A program made the position numbers and the translations under genes. 60,894 bases of DNA from Bacteroidia bacterium (GTDB taxonomy: Bacteria > Bacteroidota > Bacteroidia > SpSt-205). The notes under the pieces are model-generated. The model saw nothing but the letters and a program-made list of their open reading frames with translations. It searched no databases and was not told the DNA's origin. The stretch's first letter is position 1; every line of letters starts with the position of its first letter. Location: assembly GCA_025062295.1 (NCBI GenBank), contig JANXAJ010000008.1:1-60894 (forward strand), given 5' to 3'. Positions 17,661 to 25,972 of the stretch are shown piece after piece.

Positions 17661-17875
17661 ACCTCCATCATCTAACGGTTTCCTAAGTACATTTAGGTCT
17701 CACTATGAGAAAATCCAGCCCAGGTGATTAGCCTTGCCACTTCGGAGGAAGAGGGTTTTCCAGAGAGCTTATCTTTCATTTGCTGAGGATGATCCGCTTA
17801 TCTACTGACGCTACCTGCAAGGAAAAGCCAGAAAATCTGAGGTTTTCGTTAAGAGCTTCCATGGGAGACATCGTC

Positions 17876-17883
17876 TATCTTTG
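17876..17883 (+). promoter_or_regulatory. -7 element TATCTTTG before the enoyl-CoA hydratase gene
   Basis: Perfect TAnnTTTG match, 5 nt before the ATG at 17889. The rest of the 17661-17888 gap shows no gene or hairpin I can support. Confidence 0.7.
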
Positions 17884-17888
17884 TCTTC

Positions 17889-18665
17889 ATGTACGAAACC
17901 CTCCTCTACGAGGTCAAGGAGAGTGTAGCCTATATTACTTTGAATCGTCCTGACCGCTACAATGCCTTCAACCAGGCGATGAGCGTAGAGCTTCTGAAAG
18001 CTCTACGAGAGGCTCGGAAAGATAAGTCCATTCGTGCTTTGGTCTTGAGAGGGGCTGGACGAGCCTTCTGTTCTGGACAGGATTTGAAGGACATCGCTGG
18101 CATTGAGCGATCTCTCGGAGAATCGGTAGAAAAGCGCTATAATCCCTTAGTTACTCTTCTCCATGAAATGGAGAAGCCTGTGATAGCGAGTGTAAATGGG
18201 GTTGCTGCTGGCGCAGGGGCTGGTTTAGCCTTAGCTTGCGACTACATAATTGCTGCAAGAAGCGCCTCTTTCGTTATTGCCTTCGTGAATGTAGGGCTCT
18301 CCTTAGATACAGCCACTTCCTTCCATCTGGTGCGCACAGTAGGACTCAAACGCGCTTTCGCTTTAGCTACTTTAGGTGATCGTTTGCCTGCTGAAACGGC
18401 CCTACAATGGGGCCTTATCAATGAGGTGGTAGAGGATGAGAAGTTGGAGGAAGCTACCCACGCTATTGCTACTCGCTTAGCTGCCCAGGCTCCGCGAGCC
18501 ATCGCCCTCATAAAGAAACTGCTTTTGAGGAGCTTCGAGCGGAGCTATGAGGAAGCCCTCAAATACGAGCTGTATTATCAGGAGATTGCAGGAAGGACTA
18601 AGGACTATAAGGAAGGAGTACAAGCCTTTGTAGAGAAAAGGAAACCCCAATTCGTTGGGGAATGA
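17889..18665 (+). CDS. Enoyl-CoA hydratase/isomerase, PaaG-like
   Basis: Crotonase-fold enzyme of 258 residues. Signatures: YITLNRPDRYNAFN, FCSGQDLKD, the oxyanion-hole stretch KPVIASVNGVAAGAGAGLALACDY, ALQWGLINEV and the terminal EGVQAFVEKRKPQF. The overall pattern, including SGQDL and EKPVIASVNG, is closest to PaaG-type ring-oxepin isomerases, but no phenylacetate genes are nearby, so a general hydratase role in beta-oxidation is equally likely. Overlaps kdsA by 4 nt. Confidence 0.85.
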   Translation: MYETLLYEVKESVAYITLNRPDRYNAFNQAMSVELLKALREARKDKSIRALVLRGAGRAFCSGQDLKDIAGIERSLGESVEKRYNPLVTLLHEMEKPVIASVNGVAAGAGAGLALACDYIIAARSASFVIAFVNVGLSLDTATSFHLVRTVGLKRAFALATLGDRLPAETALQWGLINEVVEDEKLEEATHAIATRLAAQAPRAIALIKKLLLRSFERSYEEALKYELYYQEIAGRTKDYKEGVQAFVEKRKPQFVGE

Positions 18666-19510
18666 ATGCTAAATGGCAGAGCTGGTTTCCAGATGCACAA
18701 GATAAAAAGAAGTGTATCGTCGCAGGTCCCTGTGTAGTGGAGTCCTATGATATCTGCATGCGAGTTGCGGAGGCTATGGCAGAGGCATGTCAGAAGGCAA
18801 GTTTCTTTTATATCTTCAAAGCCTCCTATCGAAAGGCGAACCGCACCCGAGCAACCTCCTTTCAGGGAATAGGAGATGCCCAAGCCCTTGAAATCTTACG
18901 GCAAGTTCGGGAAAAAGGAGGGGTACCCATTCTTACAGATGTTCATGAAACGATAGAGGTAGAAGCAGCCGCTCAAGTGGCGGATGTGCTTCAAGTCCCA
19001 GCATTCCTCGCCCGTCAAACTAGCCTCTTACAAGCAGTTGGGAGAACGGGGAAGGTCATCAATATCAAGAAGGGACAATTCATGAGTGCGGAGGCCATCC
19101 TCTTTGCTGCAGAGAAAGTGGCCTTGACAGGCAACCGACGAGTCTTTCTAACAGAAAGGGGAACTTTTTTTGGCTACGATGACTTGGTAGTGGATTTCCG
19201 AAATATCCCCAAGATGCGGCAGGGGGGCTACCCCGTTTTGATGGATGCTACACACGCGGTCCAGCGTCCGAACACAGGAGTGGGTATGACCCTGGGCGAT
19301 CGGATGTTCGTGAGCTTATATGCTCGGCTGGGGCTTGTTGCTGGGGCCGATGGGGTCTTCATGGAGGTCCATCCTTTTCCCGATGCTTCACCAAGCGATG
19401 CCGCCACCATGCTATCCATAGGAATGGCTGTGCAACTGATTGCTGAACTTTATCATCTCTCTGATGTATCTGCGACTCTGGAGCCAACCGGCAGGAGCAG
19501 CTCTCTTTGA
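18662..19510 (+). CDS. kdsA: 3-deoxy-8-phosphooctulonate (KDO8P) synthase, metal-dependent type
   Basis: Condenses phosphoenolpyruvate with arabinose 5-phosphate to KDO 8-phosphate for lipopolysaccharide. Motifs: IVAGPCVVES, FKASYRKANRT, TDVHET, VPAFLARQT, NIKKGQFM, LTERGTFFGYDDLVVDFR and FMEVHPFPDASPSD. Cys24 in AGPCVVES together with His198, Glu235 and Asp246 correspond to the metal ligands of the class II enzyme of Aquifex, whereas the E. coli enzyme has Asn at the Cys position. This supports an LPS-bearing organism. Confidence 0.93.
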   Translation: MNAKWQSWFPDAQDKKKCIVAGPCVVESYDICMRVAEAMAEACQKASFFYIFKASYRKANRTRATSFQGIGDAQALEILRQVREKGGVPILTDVHETIEVEAAAQVADVLQVPAFLARQTSLLQAVGRTGKVINIKKGQFMSAEAILFAAEKVALTGNRRVFLTERGTFFGYDDLVVDFRNIPKMRQGGYPVLMDATHAVQRPNTGVGMTLGDRMFVSLYARLGLVAGADGVFMEVHPFPDASPSDAATMLSIGMAVQLIAELYHLSDVSATLEPTGRSSSL

Positions 19511-20507
19511 TGAAAAAGGTCTGTATTGGACTCAGATAGATGGATTTCCTGTATATCGCCTACCTATCCAGACTACAGGACCCCGAGCTATTGGACTCTT
19601 GAGGTCACTACTCAAGGAGTGCGGAGAAGAGCTTCAACAATTTTCTCCTCAGGCACTCTACTTAGGCTCAGCTCGCGGTGAAATAGAGATGCTTATTCAG
19701 GCTGTTGAGGGCTGGAAGGAGAATGGTTCTCTATCTCCCATACTCTCACCCATGAGCAGTTTCGGTACATTAGCTACTCTCATTGCCAGAGAGATAGGAA
19801 TAGAGGGACCAGCCGTATTAATTAGCCAAGCCTGCATTAGCGGCCTTTTAGCTCTCTATCAGGCGAGGCTCTTTCTCAGAGCAGGAGAGGGAAAAGCCGC
19901 CATCTTTGGAGCGGTAGAAGCTCCTCTTACTCCATTTTTTGTGCAGGTTATGGCTAGACTTCGGATTTACACCGCTGCTGCTTCTATGCCATATGTGCGA
20001 CCTGGCTCATCAGAGGGACGAAATACCTTTGCTTTGGGAGAAGGAGTAGCTTTAGGGATTCTTTCCTTGGAACCCATAAGCCCTTTCTATGTAGAGGAGC
20101 TCAGGATTCATACCGCCCCCGCCCGAGAGGGAGTGGCTTTCACGGCAGTAGATAGAGACTATCTTGAATCCCTTCTACAGACGATGAAGGAGCCAGCTCC
20201 TGACTTTGTAGTTCTCCACGCACCCGGAACAAAGCAAGGAGACTTAGCTGAATGGCAAGCAGTCCAAGCAGTATGGGGGGAAGTTCCTGTGGTATCTCCT
20301 AAAGCCTACATTGGACATAGTTTAGGCGCAGCTCCTCTTCTGGGGTTAGCGGCTGCTTTGCACCTCATGCAAACTGAGGACTGGCCTCCGAGTCTTTATT
20401 CGCCTTTCTGGTCTACTCGGGTTCCCCCTCGGAGAGAAAGAGCAGTTGTGATCGGACTGGCTTATGGCGGGGCAATGGGGGCAATTCGCCTGAGATATGG
20501 AGCTTGA
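19464..20507 (+). CDS. Ketosynthase-like (beta-ketoacyl synthase) protein
   Basis: 347 residues, thiolase fold, shorter than FabF (about 410). The catalytic triad appears intact: Cys124 in ISQACISGL, His252 in LHAPGTKQGD (counterpart of HGTGT) and His285 with Lys280 in PKAYIGHSLGAA. It should therefore condense an acyl thioester with a malonyl unit. The partner is the BioF-like enzyme downstream (11-nt overlap), so it may build the acyl chain used there, for example a pimeloyl precursor for biotin; this is inference. The ATG at 19464 overlaps kdsA by 47 nt. Confidence 0.75.
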   Translation: MYLRLWSQPAGAALFDEKGLYWTQIDGFPVYRLPIQTTGPRAIGLLRSLLKECGEELQQFSPQALYLGSARGEIEMLIQAVEGWKENGSLSPILSPMSSFGTLATLIAREIGIEGPAVLISQACISGLLALYQARLFLRAGEGKAAIFGAVEAPLTPFFVQVMARLRIYTAAASMPYVRPGSSEGRNTFALGEGVALGILSLEPISPFYVEELRIHTAPAREGVAFTAVDRDYLESLLQTMKEPAPDFVVLHAPGTKQGDLAEWQAVQAVWGEVPVVSPKAYIGHSLGAAPLLGLAAALHLMQTEDWPPSLYSPFWSTRVPPRRERAVVIGLAYGGAMGAIRLRYGA

Positions 20508-21540
20508 AAAACGGCTTCGTCAGAGACTCCATACCTTGCCTGAACGACCGTTTTGGAGTAGGCCTGCCGAAAAACCAGACTTCACAACGAATGATTATCT
20601 GGGTCTCATTCATGATGGGATCATTCATCGGATTTTGTCCGAAGCTCCCCGAGAATGGCTTCGCGGAAGCGGTGCCTCTCGGTATCTTGGAGGGGATGCC
20701 TTCCCCTTCCATGAAGTAGAAAGATTAGCTGAGGTCCTCTGGGGTCGTCCGCATGAGAAAGCTCTCTTTTTTCCAAGTGGTCTCATCGCTAATCTTACTT
20801 TTTGGGCTACAGTTCCTCAAAGAGGGGATACCATTCTCTTTGATAGAGAGGTGCATGCTTCCATCCGATATGGTATCCGACTCAGTGGAGCTACGGCATG
20901 GGGCTTTCCTCATAATGATTGGGATGCGGCTGAAGTTCGGCTTCGCCGAGCTAAAGGCGTGACCTTCCTCGTCATAGAATCCCTCTACTCCATGCGAGGC
21001 ACGAGCCCTGATGTAGAAGCTCTTCTATCTCTTCAGAGCCGTTATGATTTTCACCTCATTGTAGATGAAGCTCACACGACTTTCATCCTTTCCCAAGGAC
21101 GGTCATGGAGCGAGACAGTAGGGTTGAATCCCTTGGCTCGCCTTCTCACCTTTGGCAAAGCGGTCGGTTTGGTGGGTGCTGTATGGATAGGCCCTGATTG
21201 GCTCGTAGCTTACCTTCAACGCAAAGGATTTGGGGGCATCTACACAACTGCTCTACCTCCATTTTTGGGCTGGGCAATCAAAGAGATCCTAACCCATCCC
21301 TTAGAATGGGAGCCCCGACGAGTAAAACTCTGGCACCTCATACACCAAGTCAGAGAAACTCTGGAAAAAGCTCAAAGACCTTATCAGGGACTGGTCGGAC
21401 CGATAGCTCTCCTCCCTGTGGGTCAGCAGCCACTTCCGCTGAAAAAGCTTCACCCACCCACAGTCCCATCGCCCGCCTATCGCATGAGTCTCCATGCCTA
21501 CAATACACTTAGGGAAGTATGTGAGTTATTAGGCCTATAG
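20497..21540 (+). CDS. bioF: Alpha-oxoamine synthase, BioF-like (PLP-dependent acyltransferase)
   Basis: PLP enzyme condensing an amino acid with an acyl thioester with loss of CO2. Family features: DFTTNDYLGL, GSGASRYLGG, His120 in EVHASIRYG, IVDEAHTT at 188-195, and the PLP Lys221 in LTFGKAVGLVGA. BioF (8-amino-7-oxononanoate synthase, biotin pathway) is the best call because of the TFGKAVG and GSGASR patterns and the adjacent ketosynthase, but serine palmitoyltransferase or cysteate acyltransferase activity cannot be excluded from sequence. Length 347 is slightly short for BioF (380-390). Confidence 0.65.
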   Translation: MELEKRLRQRLHTLPERPFWSRPAEKPDFTTNDYLGLIHDGIIHRILSEAPREWLRGSGASRYLGGDAFPFHEVERLAEVLWGRPHEKALFFPSGLIANLTFWATVPQRGDTILFDREVHASIRYGIRLSGATAWGFPHNDWDAAEVRLRRAKGVTFLVIESLYSMRGTSPDVEALLSLQSRYDFHLIVDEAHTTFILSQGRSWSETVGLNPLARLLTFGKAVGLVGAVWIGPDWLVAYLQRKGFGGIYTTALPPFLGWAIKEILTHPLEWEPRRVKLWHLIHQVRETLEKAQRPYQGLVGPIALLPVGQQPLPLKKLHPPTVPSPAYRMSLHAYNTLREVCELLGL

Positions 21541-21736
21541 CAAATACCCTTGAGCTAATGGGGAAGGATCGCAGCCCAATTGCGGCAGAGCCTCCATAGG
21601 GGTTTCTAACTTAGCTTCTCTCCACACAATCAGAAGGGTTCGTCAATAAGACGCCTTCCGCTGGATTGGTTCTCTTCACTCGTCCCCTCTCATTGTATCT
21701 CTTTAGAGGATGGAGATTTTTTTTTCAGAAAAGATA

Positions 21737-21744
21737 TACCTTTG
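21737..21744 (+). promoter_or_regulatory. -7 element TACCTTTG before the YqaE-like gene
   Basis: Perfect match, 11 nt before the ATG at 21756 (17 nt before a second in-frame ATG). The rest of the 21541-21736 gap holds a T-run at about 21718-21725 but nothing else I can name. Confidence 0.6.
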
Positions 21745-21755
21745 CGAAAATCCAA

Positions 21756-22130
21756 ATGCGTATGAAGGGCGTCGTAGCGATACTCGGACTTCTCGTCCTT
21801 GGGACGAGTGCAGAAACGAACGGCGGTGGGAAGGCCACAGCCGTGTCAATTCATTCAAGTGTGAATGCAGCTCATGTAGTTGCCCCCACAAAGCCCCAAA
21901 AACAGGGGTTTCTCCACAGACTTTCCACCTTCTTCACAGCCCTGTGGGAAAAAGCGACTTCAGGGGTCGCTCCATTCTCTCTCTGGGTGCTGGCTATCCT
22001 TACACCTACTTTAGCCGTAGGTATTGCCACAAACTGGGACCCTGATAAGGTTCTTCTCTCTATGCTCCTGACAGCCCTCTGTTTCATACCAGGGCTTATC
22101 TATGCACTCATTCAAGTAGGCAGGAGCTAA
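21756..22130 (+). CDS. YqaE/Pmp3-family small membrane protein with exported N-terminal extension
   Basis: 124 residues. A signal-peptide-like start (MRMKGVVAILGLLVLGTSA) is followed by a polar linker and then two hydrophobic segments, LWVLAILTPTLAVGI and LLSMLLTALCFIPGLIYALI, which match the YqaE/Pmp3 (UPF0057) hairpin, including the PxLAV and FIPGLIYAL motifs. The family occurs in stress-induced membrane hyperpolarisation proteins of fungi, plants and bacteria. Followed directly by a strong terminator. Confidence 0.7.
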   Translation: MRMKGVVAILGLLVLGTSAETNGGGKATAVSIHSSVNAAHVVAPTKPQKQGFLHRLSTFFTALWEKATSGVAPFSLWVLAILTPTLAVGIATNWDPDKVLLSMLLTALCFIPGLIYALIQVGRS

Positions 22131-22149
22131 GCCTCACCCAGCTTTTTTT

Positions 22150-22184
22150 GCAGGAAGGTGGAAAGATTTCCGCCTTCCTGCTTT
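22150..22184 (+). terminator. Rho-independent terminator after the YqaE-like gene
   Basis: A 15-bp near-perfect stem (GCAGGAAGGTGGAAA against TTTCCGCCTTCCTGC, one G-U pair) runs to 22181 and is followed by TTTT. The T tract runs straight into the TATATTTG promoter of the next gene. Confidence 0.85.
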
Positions 22185-22192
22185 TATATTTG
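22185..22192 (+). promoter_or_regulatory. -7 element TATATTTG before the first PorE-like gene
   Basis: Perfect match, 7 nt before the ATG at 22200, and fused to the T tract of the preceding terminator. Confidence 0.75.
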
Positions 22193-22199
22193 TCAAGCT

Positions 22200-24059
22200 A
22201 TGAGAAGCCTGAAGTGGGTTTCGTGCCTTCTGGTTATTAGTTCTCTCTTTGCGCAGCGTTCAGCTCGGGCTGTGGAGCGTCAATACTATCTCGGCTATTA
22301 CCAAGCCCTCGCAGATGATGCTATTGATCCAGAAATCCTTTCACCGTCTTTGCTCTTATACTATGCCAGCAGCTATTACCAAGTCGGAGAGAAAAAACTG
22401 GCATATTCACTCTATCAAAAAGCGTTTCAGACACTTGACATGAATAAAGTAGAGCATCCTTTCTTAGTGGAGTATGGGCGACTAAATTTGGAGTCAGAGA
22501 ATGCCGATTTGGCGATAGAATGCTTCAATCAGGCTCTGACTCAGGTTCGCTCCCGAGACTCTATAGAGCTTATCCATTTGTATCTTAGTTATGCTCAGCA
22601 TTTGAAAAAAGCAGAAGATCCTGAACCTACAGACTTTCGCTGGAGAGTTTATAATTTAGATGAGCTCAACACACCTGAACATGAGTACTCTCTCTACATT
22701 CATAAGGGTAAGATCTACTTTATTACTCGCTGGGACCCTGGACGTGGTAGAGACCCAATTGATTTTCTACCGTATGAGGCTCTCTACTGGAAAAAGAATA
22801 TAAGTCAAAAACCAGAGCACATAGGCTTTTTTAGTGAAAAGCACGAAGGCATAGCTGGATTTGTCAAAGACACTCTCATTGTATATCGTTCTGCTCGGAG
22901 ACGCGGAGATTTTTACATCGCTTTACCGAAAGGAGAAGGTTGGGAACAGCCTGTCTTTTGGAAGGAGTTTCCGAATTCTCGCAGAGGCAGCGAGCACGCA
23001 ATCTGGCAAGACCCAAAGACAGGAGATATCATCTTTAGCTCAGATCGCCAAGGGACAAAGGGTAGTAAGGACTTGTGGATTACTCGCCGACTTCCTGATG
23101 GGAAGTTTTCTGAGCCGCAGAACTTAGAGACGCTCAACACACCTCACAATGAAGATGCGCCCTTCATCACAGGGGATTCTCTCTTTTTCTCGCATGATGG
23201 ACCGAGTTCTATTGGAGGTTATGACATTTTCTATAGTGTGCGTCAGAGTAATGGACAGTGGGGACCGCCTCGGCGTCTTCCTCGCCCCTTCAATTCTCCC
23301 GCTCATGACAGCTACATCTATTTCCATACCCCAGATTCAGTGTATCTTTCCTCCATGCGCTCAGGAGGGAAAGGTAAAATGGATCTCTATCTGATTGTCA
23401 AAGAGCCTATTTCTCCTCCTTCCCCACCTGCATCCCTGACTCGGATCTATACTTTCTCAGGGAAAGCTTATGATAAAAATACGAAACAACCGCTCAGTGT
23501 CAAAGTTTTCCTCTACCCTTTAGAAAGCGATAGTGTAATAGCGCTGATTAGCGATAAAAATGGCTCTTTTGCTCAACCAAAGCCAGCTGGGGGTAAGTAT
23601 CTTCTGCGTGCCTCCTGTCAGGGATATGCTGAATTTATTAAGCTTATTGTGCTCCCAGATTCTTCGGATGCTGAAGAAGAGATACCTATGTTCTCAAGCG
23701 CAGCTTTGAGTGAGATTCGATTCCCCAGGATTAACTTTGATTTTGATAAATACCATCTGCGACCAGAAGGACCCTCTAAAATAGATACTGTCGTACGACT
23801 TCTGAATGAATACCCTACTTTGATTGTAGAAATAGCTGGTCATACAGATAGCATTGGCACTAACGCCTACAACCAAAGGCTCTCCGAGAGGCGAGCCCAC
23901 ACTGTCTATCGCCACTTGATAGAGCGGGGCATTCCTGCCTATCGGCTCAAGCCCGTAGGGTATGGCGAGGAACGTCCTGCCCGTCCAAATGATTCTCCCT
24001 ACCACCGCTTTATCAATCGTCGCGTGGAGTTTGGAATCCTAGTTGAAAAAACTGAGTAG
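22200..24059 (+). CDS. PorE-like TPR / beta-propeller / OmpA-C protein (copy 1)
   Basis: 619 residues in four parts: signal peptide (MRSLKWVSCLLVISSLFAQ), TPR-like helices (about 25-140), PD40/WD40-type propeller strands (GDIIFSSDRQGTKGSKDLWI, DSLFFSHDGPSSIGGYDIFY), a carboxypeptidase-regulatory-like domain (TFSGKAYDKNTKQPLSVKVF) and a C-terminal OmpA peptidoglycan-binding domain (GHTDSIGTNAYNQRLSERRA, NRRVEF). This is the architecture of PorE, a T9SS component of Porphyromonas thought to tie the machine to peptidoglycan. No lipobox is visible. Start set at 22200, giving the signal peptide and matching the promoter. Confidence 0.8.
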   Translation: MRSLKWVSCLLVISSLFAQRSARAVERQYYLGYYQALADDAIDPEILSPSLLLYYASSYYQVGEKKLAYSLYQKAFQTLDMNKVEHPFLVEYGRLNLESENADLAIECFNQALTQVRSRDSIELIHLYLSYAQHLKKAEDPEPTDFRWRVYNLDELNTPEHEYSLYIHKGKIYFITRWDPGRGRDPIDFLPYEALYWKKNISQKPEHIGFFSEKHEGIAGFVKDTLIVYRSARRRGDFYIALPKGEGWEQPVFWKEFPNSRRGSEHAIWQDPKTGDIIFSSDRQGTKGSKDLWITRRLPDGKFSEPQNLETLNTPHNEDAPFITGDSLFFSHDGPSSIGGYDIFYSVRQSNGQWGPPRRLPRPFNSPAHDSYIYFHTPDSVYLSSMRSGGKGKMDLYLIVKEPISPPSPPASLTRIYTFSGKAYDKNTKQPLSVKVFLYPLESDSVIALISDKNGSFAQPKPAGGKYLLRASCQGYAEFIKLIVLPDSSDAEEEIPMFSSAALSEIRFPRINFDFDKYHLRPEGPSKIDTVVRLLNEYPTLIVEIAGHTDSIGTNAYNQRLSERRAHTVYRHLIERGIPAYRLKPVGYGEERPARPNDSPYHRFINRRVEFGILVEKTE

Positions 24060-24080
24060 GTAAATCAGAGGAATCCGCTT

Positions 24081-24088
24081 TATATTTG
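24081..24088 (+). promoter_or_regulatory. -7 element TATATTTG before the second PorE-like gene
   Basis: Perfect match, 5 nt before the ATG at 24094. The second copy thus has its own promoter. Confidence 0.75.
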
Positions 24089-24093
24089 CAGGG

Positions 24094-25959
24094 ATGACTT
24101 TTACGCCCCTTTGGGCTATTGTAGGCACATTAGGTCTCTCTATTTGGGCTCAATCTTCTTTGCCAAATTCCCGACGCTTAGAGCGATGGTGGGAGTTGGG
24201 AATGTACGAGCGCATTATCCAGTTGTATGAACGGTATCCCAGTGCCTTCATAGGTGATCAAGTATTATATGTTGCAGGCTCTTACGCAGAGTTGGGAGAA
24301 AGTGAAAAAGCCTTTCATTTGTATGAGCAGGCAGCTTCTCGACCCATAGAAGGATGGAAGGCGGAACATCTCTTACGCTTTGGTTCTTTATTGCACATGC
24401 GAGGCGATATTGAACAAGCTAAGCGCCTTTTTGGTGCCTATGCAGAAAAGGTACAATCCCCCTCTTCGGCAGATCATGCGGCGCAGCTTGAAAGATGCGC
24501 AACTTTACCGCACTCCTCAAACTGGAGAATAGAGCGAGTTGAAGGATTAGCTGCATGGGCGCCCGTATATGCTGCATGGCGTGTAGGAGACGAGCTGTAT
24601 GCAGTCTCTCGTGCCCGACGACCCGGTGCCCGATATGACCATCATGGGCTTCCTTATGAATGGATAGTTCCCCGCAGCCCTACCTCCTATCCATACCATC
24701 ATGCGCTGATTGGTCTGGTTCCTCCCGATACTCTCCTCCTCTACATCTCACGGGGTAAGGGGGACATTTACTATACCGTTCCTACACCTCAAGGCTATAC
24801 CCGACCCAAGCTATGGAAACGAATTCCTACTCGCCCGAGAGGCAGAGTAAGCGTGTGTATAGACCCAAAAACTCAAGACATTTATTTTACCTACACTGGC
24901 GGTTCGTCCTCCTCTTACAAGAGAGATATTTATCGCTGCATATATACCAGTGGTCAGTACAGCGAACCTCAGCGGTTACCTCCCCCTATCAATACAGAGG
25001 CTGACGAAGATGCCCCTTTCATCTTTGGAGATACACTCTATTTCGCCTCCAATGGAGCCCGAAGTGCTGGAGGCTATGATATATTCTTTTCTGTACGAAG
25101 CGGTGAGCGCGACTGGACAGCGCCTCAAGCTCTACCTGCCCCTATCAACTCCTGTGCGAATGACATTTACTTTTACCCGTTCTCTCCAGATCACATCTAC
25201 TTTTCATCCGATAGAGGAGGGAAATTTTTCGTATATAGGGCTATACCTGTAGAATCTACTCCTTCTACAGTCTCACCCACTCCAGTGGTGGAAGCACCTC
25301 CTCCCACCCATCTTATCATCAAGGGCTACATTTATGATAAGCAAAGTAGTAAGCGCATCTCTGGTGAAGCCATTCTCGTTGATCCCATTACTCAGAAGGA
25401 AATTTTAGCATCTTTCGCGTCTGATAATGGTGATTTTCAATTCTTTCTCCCTAAAAAGGGTGGATCTTTTTATCTTTATGTGCAGTCGCCGGGGTACATT
25501 ACACATGTTCAACTTCTTCAAGTGTCTCCTGACTCTCTGGTTCCACCTCTTTCCATACCTCTGCTGCCGATTGAGATGGAGGCGACCTTTGCTCTGCGCA
25601 ATATCTACTTTGATTTCAATAGTGATCAGTTGCGTCCTGAGTCCATACCTGAACTTCAGCGCCTGAGGCGCTTACTTCAGGAGAATCCAAATATTCGTGT
25701 CCGGTTTTCTGGTCATACGGATGCCATAGGGAGCGATGAATATAACCAGAAGCTTTCTGAGCGCAGAGCCCGAGCGGTGTATAACTGGCTCAGACAAGCG
25801 GGGATTCACCCCATACAAATGGAGTATGTGGGATATGGGAAGAGTCGTCCTTTGGCTTCTAATGCGACGGAAGAGGGACGAGCTTTGAATCGGCGGATAG
25901 AGATGGAGGTGGTGGGGATTCGGAAAGCTCCATCTGGTGCCTCTGCCGCACGAGATTAG
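24094..25959 (+). CDS. PorE-like TPR / beta-propeller / OmpA-C protein (copy 2)
   Basis: 621 residues with the same domain order as the gene before it: signal peptide (MTFTPLWAIVGTLGLSIWAQ), TPR-like helices (ERIIQLYERYPSAF, GESEKAFHLYEQAAS), propeller strands (DTLYFASNGARSAGGYDIFF), regulatory-like domain (IIKGYIYDKQSSKRISGEAI) and OmpA-C domain (GHTDAIGSDEYNQKLSERRA, ALNRRIEMEVV). The two clearly arose by tandem duplication but have diverged widely, so they probably do different jobs. A role at the T9SS or another envelope machine is inferred from PorE. Confidence 0.78.
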   Translation: MTFTPLWAIVGTLGLSIWAQSSLPNSRRLERWWELGMYERIIQLYERYPSAFIGDQVLYVAGSYAELGESEKAFHLYEQAASRPIEGWKAEHLLRFGSLLHMRGDIEQAKRLFGAYAEKVQSPSSADHAAQLERCATLPHSSNWRIERVEGLAAWAPVYAAWRVGDELYAVSRARRPGARYDHHGLPYEWIVPRSPTSYPYHHALIGLVPPDTLLLYISRGKGDIYYTVPTPQGYTRPKLWKRIPTRPRGRVSVCIDPKTQDIYFTYTGGSSSSYKRDIYRCIYTSGQYSEPQRLPPPINTEADEDAPFIFGDTLYFASNGARSAGGYDIFFSVRSGERDWTAPQALPAPINSCANDIYFYPFSPDHIYFSSDRGGKFFVYRAIPVESTPSTVSPTPVVEAPPPTHLIIKGYIYDKQSSKRISGEAILVDPITQKEILASFASDNGDFQFFLPKKGGSFYLYVQSPGYITHVQLLQVSPDSLVPPLSIPLLPIEMEATFALRNIYFDFNSDQLRPESIPELQRLRRLLQENPNIRVRFSGHTDAIGSDEYNQKLSERRARAVYNWLRQAGIHPIQMEYVGYGKSRPLASNATEEGRALNRRIEMEVVGIRKAPSGASAARD

Positions 25960-25960
25960 C

Positions 25961-25968
25961 TATATTTG
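25961..25968 (+). promoter_or_regulatory. -7 element TATATTTG before the site-2 protease gene
   Basis: Perfect match, directly after the stop of the preceding gene and 4 nt before GTG 25973. It decides the start codon: the ATG at 25937 would lie upstream of this promoter and overlap the previous gene. Confidence 0.75.
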
Positions 25969-25972
25969 CTGT

